DNA of 64,000 nucleotides, from contig CAWATZ010000013.1 in assembly GCA_963784995.1 (NCBI GenBank), positions 682,001 to 746,000 on the forward strand, given 5' to 3'. Positions within the stretch are counted from its first letter, which is position 1. Every line of letters starts with the position of its first letter. The notes beneath the pieces were generated by a model. That model saw only the letters and a program-made list of their open reading frames with translations, was not told where the DNA came from and ran no database searches. This document shows, piece after piece, positions 39,401 through 49,762 of the stretch. The position numbers were made by a program, and so were the translations under genes. The stretch is from CAWATZ01 sp963784995. GTDB lineage: Bacteria > Planctomycetota > Planctomycetia > Gemmatales > Gemmataceae.

Positions 39401-39880
39401 GTTGGGGTGATCGAGGTTGGCGGCGGCCTCGGCCTCGCGGTGAAAGCGCTGCACGTCCTCCGGCGCGGCGAGCTGGCCGGCGAGGATCATCTTCAGGGCC
39501 ACGGTGCGGTTGAGGCTGACCTGGCGGGCCCGGTACACCACTCCCATGCCGCCCCGGGCGATCTCCTCCAGCAGCTCGTAGTCGCCGAAACACCGCACCG
39601 TCCCCAGGACGGCGTCCTGGGCCGCGACTTCCTCATACGCCAGGGTCGGCGCCAGCCCAGCTGCCGCCGCGGGCACCACTGGCGGGCTGATACGCTCGGC
39701 CAGCCGGCCGAAGCGCTCCTGGTCGGCGAAGAAGGAGCGCAGCTCGCCGGCCAGGTCCGGATGCCGGCGCAGCAGCTCCTCCCGATCCGGGGTCCGTCCC
39801 AGACGCTGCGCTTCCAGGAAGTCGGCGAGGATGCGGTTCACCCGGCACTCGCGCTCGCTGGCGGCATGCTCGTTTGTCAT
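36497..39880 (-). CDS. Ser/Thr kinase with WD40 repeats (tandem copy 2)
   Basis: Intact protein of 1127 aa. A short N-terminal helical region (NRILADFLEAQRLGRTPDRE) precedes the kinase: YELLEEIARGGMGVVYRARQ, VALKMILAGQLA, GVLHRDLKPGNILLDAQGQP, TDFGLARPV, MPPEQARAEK, and the C-lobe LKCLDKDPQRRYSSAAALAD. A membrane helix (AALIAVSVLAAIVLIGILSIG) joins it to many WD40 repeats (AFSPDGQRLAAS, LAFSPDGRQLATGG, FTPDGKRLATGSGTGIITLWD, FSADGRFLASSSKDGTVKLW) forming probably two propellers outside the cytoplasm. The start is 3 bases after the stop of the sister gene at 39884. Confidence 0.94.
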   Translation of the reverse strand: MTNEHAASERECRVNRILADFLEAQRLGRTPDREELLRRHPDLAGELRSFFADQERFGRLAERISPPVVPAAAAGLAPTLAYEEVAAQDAVLGTVRCFGDYELLEEIARGGMGVVYRARQVSLNRTVALKMILAGQLAAPEDVQRFHREAEAAANLDHPNVVPIYEVGAHQGQHYFSMKLIEGGSLTSRKLPAREAAALVVTVARAVHHAHQRGVLHRDLKPGNILLDAQGQPHVTDFGLARPVEGGQHTRTGSILGTPSYMPPEQARAEKVLTTGVDVYSLGAILYELLTGRPPFRAETPLDTILQVLERDPVPPRQVKPGIDGDLETICLKCLDKDPQRRYSSAAALADDLERYLRGEPIAARPCSRWERLRKYARRKPAAAALIAVSVLAAIVLIGILSIGLALLARKQWQTDLALQAAQRTAYFQRIGRVQSEWQAGNLDRADRLLAECPADLRGWEYFYLYRLCHAEERSYTGHADAVERSDPAKIKDWPITTIAFSPDDGRVASLDRGGLVKIWGPDTGQELASWLLDTRRTIDAAAFSPNLRYLACVSLFHEFPGAPKTIKVWDLASHERLFALKGPPTESITVVAFSPDGQRLAASWAADKNSTSLEEVHLWELANGKEVATIGSGRGPRAVHCLAFSPDGRQLATGGHCAKDPAVRVWDVGSGKELAVLPVDRDVLALACSPDGKRLAASCGSTLRCWDTASGKEVYTQPGAGSRLVFSADGRWLASNGPGASIVVRDAASGAEVVRLPSRSHSLDFSSDGKRLAADFARPGPVPGQGIKIWRPDVNPEVRTLCQCPTGQLPALTVAFSSDSRRVAVADLHRLVPGAEGPIKAGHWSAAVFDPGSGQELFHVLGAPLPPPPNGLGYRLMDAALSPDGGRLAVLGMNQKDYRIQVIDCQTRQVLVTFRREKPEWWTNPTIAFCDGGGSLVLGFQYKKSRCVEVCEAASGVTTLLVENVSTLPSLTRDGARLATGQSLSNRVQIWDTASGRPLTVLQGPEEGVRHLALSDDGRLLAAVGPRSIAVFDTDSRNELLHFRPGIDCGVVAFTPDGKRLATGSGTGIITLWDAESGQEVLTLRGHSGAIVRLTFSADGRFLASSSKDGTVKLWEAATPQQRESE

Positions 39881-39883
39881 GGC

Positions 39884-42800
39884 TCACTCGCTTTCTCGGT
39901 GCCTGGGGGTTGCCGCTTCCCAGAGTTTGACGCTGCCGTCACCGCTCGAGGAAGCCAGGAAGCGGCCGTCGGCACTGAAGGTCAGTCGCACGATGCCGCC
40001 GCTGTGTCCGCGCAGCGTCAGGACTTCCTGGCCGCTCTCGGCGTCCCAGAGCGTGATAATGCCCGTATCGCTCCCGGTCGCCAGGCGCTTGCTGTCCGGG
40101 GAGAAGGCCACCACCCCGCAGTCCATGCCGGGTCGGAAGCGCAGCAATTCCTTCCCCGAGCCTGTGTCGTACGTGGCGACACTGTTGGGACCAACCACCG
40201 CCAGACGGTGCCCGTCTCCACTCAAAGCGATACCACGGACGCCCCAGTTTTCCACCTTGCCGTTCAGGACGCCCAGCAGCCTGCCCGAGACGGTGTCCCA
40301 AAGCTGAACCCAGCCGACGTCCGTATACACGGTGGCGAGCCGTCTCCCATCCCGCGTGAGAGCAAGGAGTGTGGTTCTCTGTTTAGCCTCGTCCTCGACG
40401 AGGAAGCTACTGAGACCGCTATCCGCTTCACACACCTCCACGTAGCGGCTCGACCCCTCACGACAGAGTCCCAGCACCAGCCTGCCGTCGGCACCGTAGG
40501 CAATCGTTGGCTCTTGCCCCAACCACCCTCGGGGCCGGCGGAACGTGACCAGGGCCTGTTTCGTCTGGACATCGACGATCTGAATCCGACAGCCTTTCTC
40601 GTTAATGCCCAGCACGGCCAGCCGGCTTCTGTCCGGGCTGAAGGCGGCGTCAATCAGCCGGTACGATTGCGCATCCGCCCCCGGGGTGTCCAGGACGTGA
40701 AAGAGTTCCTCACCCGATTGGGAGTCGAAAACGCCGACACTGCTGCGGCCTTGTTTGTTGGGTCCATTGGGGTCAGGAACCAAACGGTACAGGTCGGCCA
40801 CGGCGACCCACCGGCTGTCGGACGAGAACGCGATCTTCAAGGGCGGATGACTCTGGAGAGTTCGGCACAGAGTCCGAGCCTCGGGGTTGACATGCGGGTC
40901 CCAGATCTTGATCAACTGGGACGAGCGCGGACTGGGCTGTCGGTAGTCCGCTGCCAGGCGCTTGCCATCGGGGCTGAAGGCCAGACAGCGGCTGCTGCTG
41001 GGCAAGCGCACCACCTCGGCGCCGCTGGCCGCCTCCCGCACCACGACGGTCGAGCCTGGCCCGTTGGAAGCGAGCCAGCGGCCGTCGGCACTGAAAACAA
41101 GCCGCGACCCCGCCCCCGGCTGAGTGTAAAGCTCCTTGCCCGAAGCCGTGTCCCAGGCCCGCAAGGTACTGCCGCAGCTGGCGGCCAACCGTTTGCCATC
41201 GGGGCTGTAGGCAACTGCCAGCACGTCGCGATCCACGGGCAACACGGCCAGCTCCTTGCCGCTGCCAACGTCCCAGACGCGCACCGCTGGATCGTGCGGG
41301 AAGTGGCCTCCCGTGGCCAGGCGCTTGCCGTCGGGGCTGAAGGCCAGGCAATGCACCGAGCGTGCCGCTTCAAACGTCCCCCGGCGGGAGACGACCGTTC
41401 GCACTTCGGCCCCGGTGGCCAGGTCCCACAGTTTCACCTGCTCCAGGAAAATGCCGAACTCGTCCGCTGTGCGGGCGGAAGCAAGATACTTCCCATCCGG
41501 ACTGAAAGCGACAACGCTGATCGACTGGCCCTTGAGAGCGAGGACCTGCTTGCCTGTGGTCAGGTCCCAGACCCGGATGGCATCCCCAACTACGCGATCG
41601 GAGTGCATCGGGCTAAACGAGGCGAGATGACGCAGATCGGGGCTGAAAGCGGCGACGTCGATGAAAGGGTTGAAAACATCGTCCAGCAGCCAGGACGCGA
41701 TCTCCTCCCCCGTGTCCGGACCCCAGATTTTGACATGCCCGACGGAGTCAAGCGAGCCGACGCGACGGCCATCCGGGCTGAAGGCCAGGGCCGTGATCGT
41801 GAAGGAACGTTTCACGTCCGCATGGCCGGTGTAGGTCCACTGCTCGGCGTGACAGAGGTGGTAAAGGTAGTTCCACTCCCAGCCGCGGTATTCGGTGGGG
41901 CACTCCGCCAGGAGCCGGTCGGCGCGATCGGGGTTGCCCGCTTGCCACTCGCTGTGGGCCCGACCGATGCGCTGGAAGTAGGCGGTGCGGCGTTCCGCAC
42001 GCAGGGCCTGAGAGATCAGGACGACACTGACCGTCAAGACCCCGATCAGCACCAGCGTCGCCAGGCCGCTCACAGCGATCAGAGCCGCCGCGGCAGGCTT
42101 GCGACGCACGTACTTGCGGAGGCGCTCCCAGCGGCTGCCGGGTCGGGCCAGGATCGGCTCGGCGCAGCCAGCGCTCCAGGTCGTCCGCGAGGGCCGCCGC
42201 CGAGTTGTAACGCCGCTGCGGATCTTTGTCCAGACACTTCAGACAGATCGTCGCCAGATCGCGGTCGAGCGCCGGATTGAGCTTGCGCGGCGGCTCGGGG
42301 TCGCGCTCCAGCACCTGCAAGATTGTGTCCAGGGGGCTCTCCGCCCGGAACGGCGGCCGGCCGGTGAGCAGCTCGTAGAGGATCGCCCCCAGGCTGTACA
42401 CGTCCACGCCGGTGGTCAGGACCTTCTCGGCCCGCGCCTGCTCGGGCGGCATGTAGCTGGGCGTGCCGAGGATGCTGCCCGTCCGCGTGTGCTGGCCTCC
42501 TTCCACAGGTCGGGCGAGTCCGAAATCGGTGACGTGCGGCTGCCCTTGCCCGTCCAGCAGGATGTTGCCCGGCTTGAGATCGCGGTGCAGCACCCCGCGC
42601 TGGTGGGCATGGTGGACGGCACGCGCCACCGTGACCACCAGCGCGGCCGCGTCGCGTGCCGGCAAGGGCATGGGGCGGCTGGCCAGGCTGCCGCCCTCGA
42701 TCAGCTTCATGCTGAAGTAATGCTGCCCCTGGTGCTCGCCGACTTCGTAAATGGGCACGACGTTGGGGTGATCGAGATTGGCGGCGGCCTCGGCCTCGCG

Positions 42801-43241
42801 CTGAAAGCGCTGCACGTCCTCCGCCGAGGCGAGCTGGCCGGCGAGGATCATCTTCAGGGCCACGGTGCGGTTGAGGCTGACCTGGCGGGCCCGGTACACC
42901 ACTCCCATGCCTCCCCGCGCAATCTCCTCCAGCAGCTCGTAGTCGCCAAAGTAACGCACCATCCCCAGCACGGAGCCCGTGTCCGCCGTCTCGCCAGGGC
43001 CCAGGGTCGGCGCCAGCTCAGATGCTGCCGCGGGTGCTGCCGGCGGACCAATGCCCTCGGCGAGCCGGCCAAAGCGTTCCTGGTCCGCGAAGAAGGAACG
43101 CAGCTCGTCGGCCAGGTCCGGGTGCCGGCGCAGCAGCTCCTCCCGATCCGGGGCCCGGCCCAGGCGCTGGGCTTCGAGGAAGTCGGCGAGGATACGGTTC
43201 ACCCGACACTCGCGTTCACTGGCGGCGTTTTCGTCGGTCAT
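39884..43241 (-). CDS. Ser/Thr kinase with WD40 repeats (tandem copy 1), one frameshift
   Basis: Paralogue of the gene at 36497, about 1115 aa after correction. From the ATG at 43241: helical N-terminus, kinase (EIARGGMGVVYRARQ, HRDLKPGNILLDGQGQP, DFGLARPVEGG, LKCLDKDPQRRYNSAAALAD). Near 42155 the frame breaks: against its sister LERYLRGEPIAARP it reads LERWLRRADPGPTR, two bases short. The following membrane helix and WD40 propeller (AFSPDGRRVGSLDSVGHVKI, FSPDGKRLATGGHFPHDPAV) resume in another frame. It starts next to the sigma stop at 43245, so sigma, kinase and kinase form one operon. Confidence 0.9.
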
Positions 43242-43244
43242 GGG

Positions 43245-43811
43245 TCACTCGCTTTCTCGAAGCAGCTGACGCAATTGCTTCAACCCGCGCTTGATAAGTC
43301 CGGCGACCGCCTCGGGGCTGCGGCCCAGGTGGGTGCCGATCTCGGCCAGCGACAGGCCTTGCCAGTGTTGCAGGACCAGGGCCTCGCGCTGGGCCTCCGG
43401 CAGTTGCTCCAGGGCCTCGGCCAGGCGCAGGGCCTGTTCGCCCTGCTCGGCGTGCTGGCTGGGCGAGGACTGATCGGCGGCCAGGAACGCCTCCAGCCGC
43501 GCGGACGAGGAGTCCAGCGCCGCCTGGAGCGACTGCTCTCGTGCCAGGTCGCGCTTGGCCCGGCTGAAGTCGCGGAGGGCCTGAGCGAGGTTGCGGGCCA
43601 GGATCTGCCGCAGCCAGCCGACCCACTCCGCCTCGCTCCGGCCACGGAACTGATCGAGCGCCTGATACGCTTGCAGCAGCGTCTGCTGCACAACGTCCGA
43701 AGCATCGATTTTGCCCCGCAGCTGGGGAGCCAGCTGCAGCCGGGCCAGCAAACGCAGGTAGGCGCGGCAGGACTCCAACCGCCGGCCTGCTTCTTCCGGA
43801 GACTGGTCCAC
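43245..43811 (-). CDS. ECF-type sigma factor (planctomycete type)
   Basis: Sigma factor of 188 aa from a GTG at 43811 with an AAGAGGA site. Motifs: LRLLARLQLAPQLRGKIDAS, DVVQQTLLQAYQALDQFRGR, WLRQILARNLAQALRDFSRA (region 2) and LEQLPEAQREALVLQHWQGL, SLAEIGTHLGRSPEAVAGLI (region 4). It is directly followed by the two WD40-kinase genes and probably transcribes a regulon they control. Confidence 0.92.
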   Translation of the reverse strand: MDQSPEEAGRRLESCRAYLRLLARLQLAPQLRGKIDASDVVQQTLLQAYQALDQFRGRSEAEWVGWLRQILARNLAQALRDFSRAKRDLAREQSLQAALDSSSARLEAFLAADQSSPSQHAEQGEQALRLAEALEQLPEAQREALVLQHWQGLSLAEIGTHLGRSPEAVAGLIKRGLKQLRQLLRESE

Positions 43812-44001
43812 GTGCGGTCCTCTTGAGGATAAGATGCCAACGATGCGAACCCTGGGCGCGCGGGCGGCGATTTTCGCGACCGATTGCCGTGGCTTCATTC
43901 TACGACCGGGAATGGTCGCGGAGGACAAGCAGCCCCTTGACGCTGCCTCCGAGGCGCGGGAGGATGGATTTGCGGCGTTCTTCCTTCTGAGAGAGCGAAC
44001 C
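43812..44001. promoter_or_regulatory. divergent promoter region
   Basis: The 190 bases between the leftward sigma-kinase operon and the rightward HEAT/propeller gene must hold promoters for both. I cannot point to -35/-10 boxes with confidence. Confidence 0.4.
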
Positions 44002-45639
44002 ATGCAAACTCACCTGGCATTGTCGGCGCTCTTGCTGGCTGGCTTCGTCCCGGCCGCCGACCCGGACCCTGAGCTTGAACACGCCCTTGGCGTCCTCAAG
44101 ACGCGGTCGATCAGCCCCGATGGTCCCGAGCTGCTCCGTTTCTTCCGCGAACGGACCCTGACGGACGCCGACCGCGCCCGTCTGGCCGACGCCGTGCGCC
44201 GTCTGGCCGACGAGGACTTCAGCGTCCGCGAAAAGGCCACGGCCGAGCTGATGCGTGCCGGCCGGCAGGCGCTGACCTACCTGCGGGAGGCGGCCAACGA
44301 TCCCGACCTGGAACGGTCGCGCCGGGCCCGCGATTGCATCGAGATCGCCGAGAGCGGCGTCGAGGTCGAAACGGCCCTGGCGGCAGCCCGCGTGCTGGAG
44401 GAACGCCGGCCCGAGGGCACGGTTGGGGTCCTGCTCGCCTATTTCGCCCAGGCCCAGGACGAAGTCCTGGAAGAGCGGCTGCTGCGTGTACTTACCCAGA
44501 CCGGCGTCAAGGATGGCCGGCCGGAACGTCTGCTGGTCCGGTCGCTGACCGACACCGATCCCGGGCGGCGCACGGTGGCAGCTCACGTCCTCGGTCGCAA
44601 GTCTCCGGAGAACCGGCCCGCCGTGCAAAAACTGCTGGCCGACTCCGATCCACGGGTCCGCTTTGAAGCGGCTGAGGCGCTGGTCCGCGCCGCTGACCGT
44701 AATGCCGTCCCCGTGCTGATCGACCTGCTCGGCACGGGTCCGCTGCCGCTGGCCTGGCGCGCCCAGGAGACGCTGTACCACCTTGCCGGCGAGCGGTCGC
44801 CCGCCGGGCTGACCCGCGAGGCGGAACGGGGTAAAGTCCGCGACGCCTGGGCGGCGTGGTGGAAGGAGGCACGGCTGGACCTGGCGAAGGTGTCGTTCGA
44901 CGAGAATGGCCGGGGCGTTTTCCTGGTCAGCGAGGCCGACAACGCCGGGGTGCCGCGACACGTCTGCGAGTACGGGCCGGACGGCAAGCGGCGCTGGAAG
45001 ATCGGTGGCATCGATTCGCCTTCGGATGCTCAGCTGCTGCCGGGTGGACGAATCCTTGTCGCCGAGGCCAGCCCGTCGAGGGTCACCGAGCGCGACCGCG
45101 ACGGCAAGGTGCTGCGGACCATCCCGACCGAGGGTTACCTCACCACCTGCCAGCGCTTGGCCAACGGCAACACCTTCATCGCCACCTATTCCAAGGTCAT
45201 GGAGGTCGATCGCAACGGCAAGACCATCTGGTCGCTGGGACCACCCGAGGGCGGCCAGTACACTGCCCAGAAGCTGCGCGATGGCCGGATCGTCACCGCC
45301 GGCAGCAGCGCGGTGGTGGAGAGGGACACGACGGGCAAGGTCCTGCGCAAGACGCCCTTGCCGCGACAAGAGAGCACCTTTTCCCGCATCGAGGTGCTGA
45401 ACAACGGCCGCTACCTCGTCGCCCTGTACAGCACCAGCAAGGTCATCGAGTTCGACTCGACCGGCAAGGTCTATTTCGAGATCGACGTGAAAACCGCCTC
45501 GTCGGCGATCCGGCTGCCGAATGGTAATACACTGGTGACGAGCATGGACCCGCGGATGCTCGTCGAGTTCGATCGGGCCGGCAAGCAGGTGTCGAGCTTC
45601 CCGACCGAGTCCCGGCCGTTCCGCGTGCGGCGGTATTGA
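44002..45639 (+). CDS. HEAT-repeat / PQQ-like propeller secreted protein
   Basis: Protein of 545 aa. ATG at 44002 with a purine-rich GAGAGAG upstream. Signal peptide (ALSALLLAGFVPAADP). HEAT repeats cover the first half (DADRARLADAVRRLADEDFS, RTVAAHVLGRKSPENRPAVQ, RFEAAEALVRAADRNAVPVL). The second half is a propeller of repeats such as GNTFIATYSKVMEVDRNGKT and GRYLVALYSTSKVIEFDSTG, like arylsulfotransferase or PQQ-dehydrogenase folds. No catalytic residue is seen. Its stop overlaps a possible start of the following sigma gene. Confidence 0.85.
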   Translation: MQTHLALSALLLAGFVPAADPDPELEHALGVLKTRSISPDGPELLRFFRERTLTDADRARLADAVRRLADEDFSVREKATAELMRAGRQALTYLREAANDPDLERSRRARDCIEIAESGVEVETALAAARVLEERRPEGTVGVLLAYFAQAQDEVLEERLLRVLTQTGVKDGRPERLLVRSLTDTDPGRRTVAAHVLGRKSPENRPAVQKLLADSDPRVRFEAAEALVRAADRNAVPVLIDLLGTGPLPLAWRAQETLYHLAGERSPAGLTREAERGKVRDAWAAWWKEARLDLAKVSFDENGRGVFLVSEADNAGVPRHVCEYGPDGKRRWKIGGIDSPSDAQLLPGGRILVAEASPSRVTERDRDGKVLRTIPTEGYLTTCQRLANGNTFIATYSKVMEVDRNGKTIWSLGPPEGGQYTAQKLRDGRIVTAGSSAVVERDTTGKVLRKTPLPRQESTFSRIEVLNNGRYLVALYSTSKVIEFDSTGKVYFEIDVKTASSAIRLPNGNTLVTSMDPRMLVEFDRAGKQVSSFPTESRPFRVRRY

Positions 45640-45647
45640 GCGAAACC

Positions 45648-46378
45648 ATGTCGTCCTCCTTTCACTCCGCCGAGCCGTTCGCCTCCACGCAGTGGAGCCT
45701 GGTCTTGCAGGCCCGCCAGCGTGCGTCTCCCGAAGCGGACCAGGCCCTGGCGGCGCTGTGCCGGGCGTACTGGTATCCCCTGTACGCTTACCTGCGGCGC
45801 AAGGTCCGGTCCGCCGAGCGGGCGGAAGATTTGACCCAGGAGTTCTTTGCGCGCTTTCTGGAGAAGATTTCCTCGCCGCGGTCGATCGCGACAAGGGCCG
45901 GTTCCGGGCCTATCTGCTGGCCTGCTGCAATCACTTCCTCGCCAATCAAATGGACCGCGACCACGCCCAGAAACGCGGCAGCGGCCGGCTGATCCATTCG
46001 CTGGACTTCCCCTCCGCCCAGCAGCGCTATCTCCACGAGCCGGCCGACACGCTGACTCCCGAACACCTTTACCAGCGTCGCTGGGCCCTGACACTGCTGG
46101 ACCACGTGCTGGCGACCTTGCGACAGGAGTTTGTCGATGCGGGCAAGGAGCGGCTGTACGACTGGCTCAAGGCTGGCCTGACCGGGGAGCCCGATGCCCT
46201 GCCATACGCGAAGATCGCCGCCGCTCAGGGGATGAGCGAGGCCGCGGTGAAGAAAGCGGCCCAGCGGCTGCGGCAGCGCTATGCCGAGGTCCTGCGCGAA
46301 CAGATCGCCGCTACCGTGGACGGGGCGGAGGCGGTCGAGGACGAGATCCGGGCGCTGTTCGCGGCCCTCGGGTCGTGA
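45648..46378 (+). CDS. ECF-type sigma factor, one frameshift
   Basis: About 240 aa after correction. Motifs: FASTQWSLVLQARQRASPEA, LCRAYWYPLYAYLRRKVRSA, AEDLTQEFFARFLEKI, then after the break GRFRAYLLACCNHFLANQMD, DRDHAQKRGSGRLIHSLD and EAAVKKAAQRLRQRYAEVLR. This family of planctomycete sigma factors always has TxWS and the YWYP motif. The frame changes near 45875. It precedes a kinase gene, separated by the repeat at 46386-46473, so the pairing seen elsewhere repeats here. Confidence 0.88.
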
Positions 46379-46385
46379 ACGCGCA

Positions 46386-46473
46386 GTCCGAGCCGCGCAC
46401 GCAGCGCAGCGGAGTAAGCGGCCCTGCGGCTCCCGGGCCGCTTACTCCGCTGCGCTGCGTGCGCGGCTCGGAC
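46386..46473. repeat. inverted repeat between sigma and kinase
   Basis: 39-base arms (46386-46424 and 46435-46473), core GCACGCAGCGCAGCGGAGTA, with a 10-base loop. Very close in style to the repeat at 16190. It splits what would otherwise be a sigma-kinase operon and may act as an attenuator. Confidence 0.85.
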
Positions 46474-46556
46474 AAAACCTCGGCGGGGACGTCACTTTCC
46501 CACGACAATTCTTCTGGAAGTGGTGAGCCCCCTGTTCACCGATGGGAGGAACGCCA

Positions 46557-49688
<3,132 letters not shown>

Positions 49689-49690
<2 letters not shown>

Positions 49691-49760
49691 TTGTCAGTTG
49701 TCAGTTGTCAGTGAAGAAGCCCTGTCTTCACTGACAACTGACAACTGACAACTGACAACT
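49689..49760. repeat. palindrome of TTGTCAG tandem units
   Basis: Three to four direct units TTGTCAGTTGTCAG on the left and their complements on the right, with a short loop. It covers the stop region between the convergent kinase and propeller genes and can form a long stem. AT content is higher than around it. Confidence 0.85.
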
Positions 49761-49762
49761 AT

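Noticed and set aside
34415..42280. Plus-strand reading frame of 2621 codons
   Set aside because: It is antisense to conserved kinase genes with clear catalytic motifs. GC-rich codon bias leaves the opposite strand free of stops; its own sequence has no domain.
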